6,096 nt of DNA, from assembly GCA_022615275.1 (NCBI GenBank), contig JAKEHA010000043.1, positions 1-6,096 on the forward strand. The letters run 5' to 3'. Positions within the stretch are counted from its first letter, which is position 1, and each line of letters opens with the position of its first letter. Below the pieces are notes generated by a model. That model had not been told where the DNA came from. It worked only from the letters and a program-made list of their open reading frames with translations, and did not search any database. The position numbers and the translations under genes are program-made. This document shows, piece after piece, positions 6,086-6,096 of this stretch. The stretch is from Candidatus Latescibacterota bacterium (GTDB taxonomy: Bacteria > Krumholzibacteriota > Krumholzibacteriia > WVZY01 > JAKEHA01).

Positions 6086-6096
6086 AGATCGGAAGA
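6086..6096. other. Illumina adapter remnant at contig end
   Basis: The last eleven bases, AGATCGGAAGA, are the first eleven bases of the standard Illumina TruSeq-type adapter. They sit exactly at the window end, and the cysteine synthase match stops making sense there. Library residue is far more likely than genomic sequence. Confidence 0.85.

Overview
The window is a high-GC bacterial segment, most likely a metagenome-assembled contig. Codon third positions are strongly G/C, and genes are tightly packed on both strands. The last bases (6086-6096) match the start of the common Illumina adapter, so the right edge is a raw read or assembly end. The lineage cannot be fixed from this sequence. 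An AgmX/PglI-type TonB-like protein together with a FlgD-Ig-like/sorting-type C-terminal tail fits Myxococcota-like or FCB/Eisenbacteria-like uncultured bacteria; this is inference.

Layout, left to right. Positions 1 to about 156 have lower GC (about 51% over the first 120 bases, counted by hand) and hold an open frame ending in TAG that I do not recognise; it looks foreign to the rest. From about 157 to 957 (+) is a TonB/AgmX-like envelope protein lacking its start and membrane anchor. Next comes a three-gene + strand cassette: a family 2 glycosyltransferase with two C-terminal membrane helices (1039-2013), a class I SAM-dependent methyltransferase (2021-2728) and a polytopic GT-C-like membrane protein (2725-4377). 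The gap inside the cassette is 7 bases at the first joint, and the second joint is a GTGA overlap with a strong Shine-Dalgarno site, so the three are very probably one operon. Convergent to it on the - strand lie a 75-residue exported His-rich membrane protein (4374-4601), a 373-residue HTH_42/AlkZ-YcaQ-like winged-helix protein (4648-5769), the last ~50 residues of a FlgD-Ig-like domain protein (5813 to about 5967), and a fragment of a cysteine synthase family enzyme (about 5968-6085) joined out of frame to the FlgD-like tail.

Working together: the GT2 enzyme resembles polyprenyl-phosphate sugar synthases, and the GT-C-like protein resembles enzymes that use such lipid-linked sugars on the periplasmic face. 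With the methyltransferase they plausibly build or modify a cell-surface glycan or glycolipid. The winged-helix protein may be a DNA glycosylase of the AlkZ/YcaQ superfamily. No complete RNA gene, mobile element, CRISPR array or convincing terminator was seen. The most useful observations are the two probable chimeric ends and the adapter remnant, which mean the outer ~160 bases on the left and ~130 bases on the right should not be trusted as native neighbours. The central part contains an uncharacterised but coherent surface-glycan cassette; I do not see a clearly new defence or mobile system.
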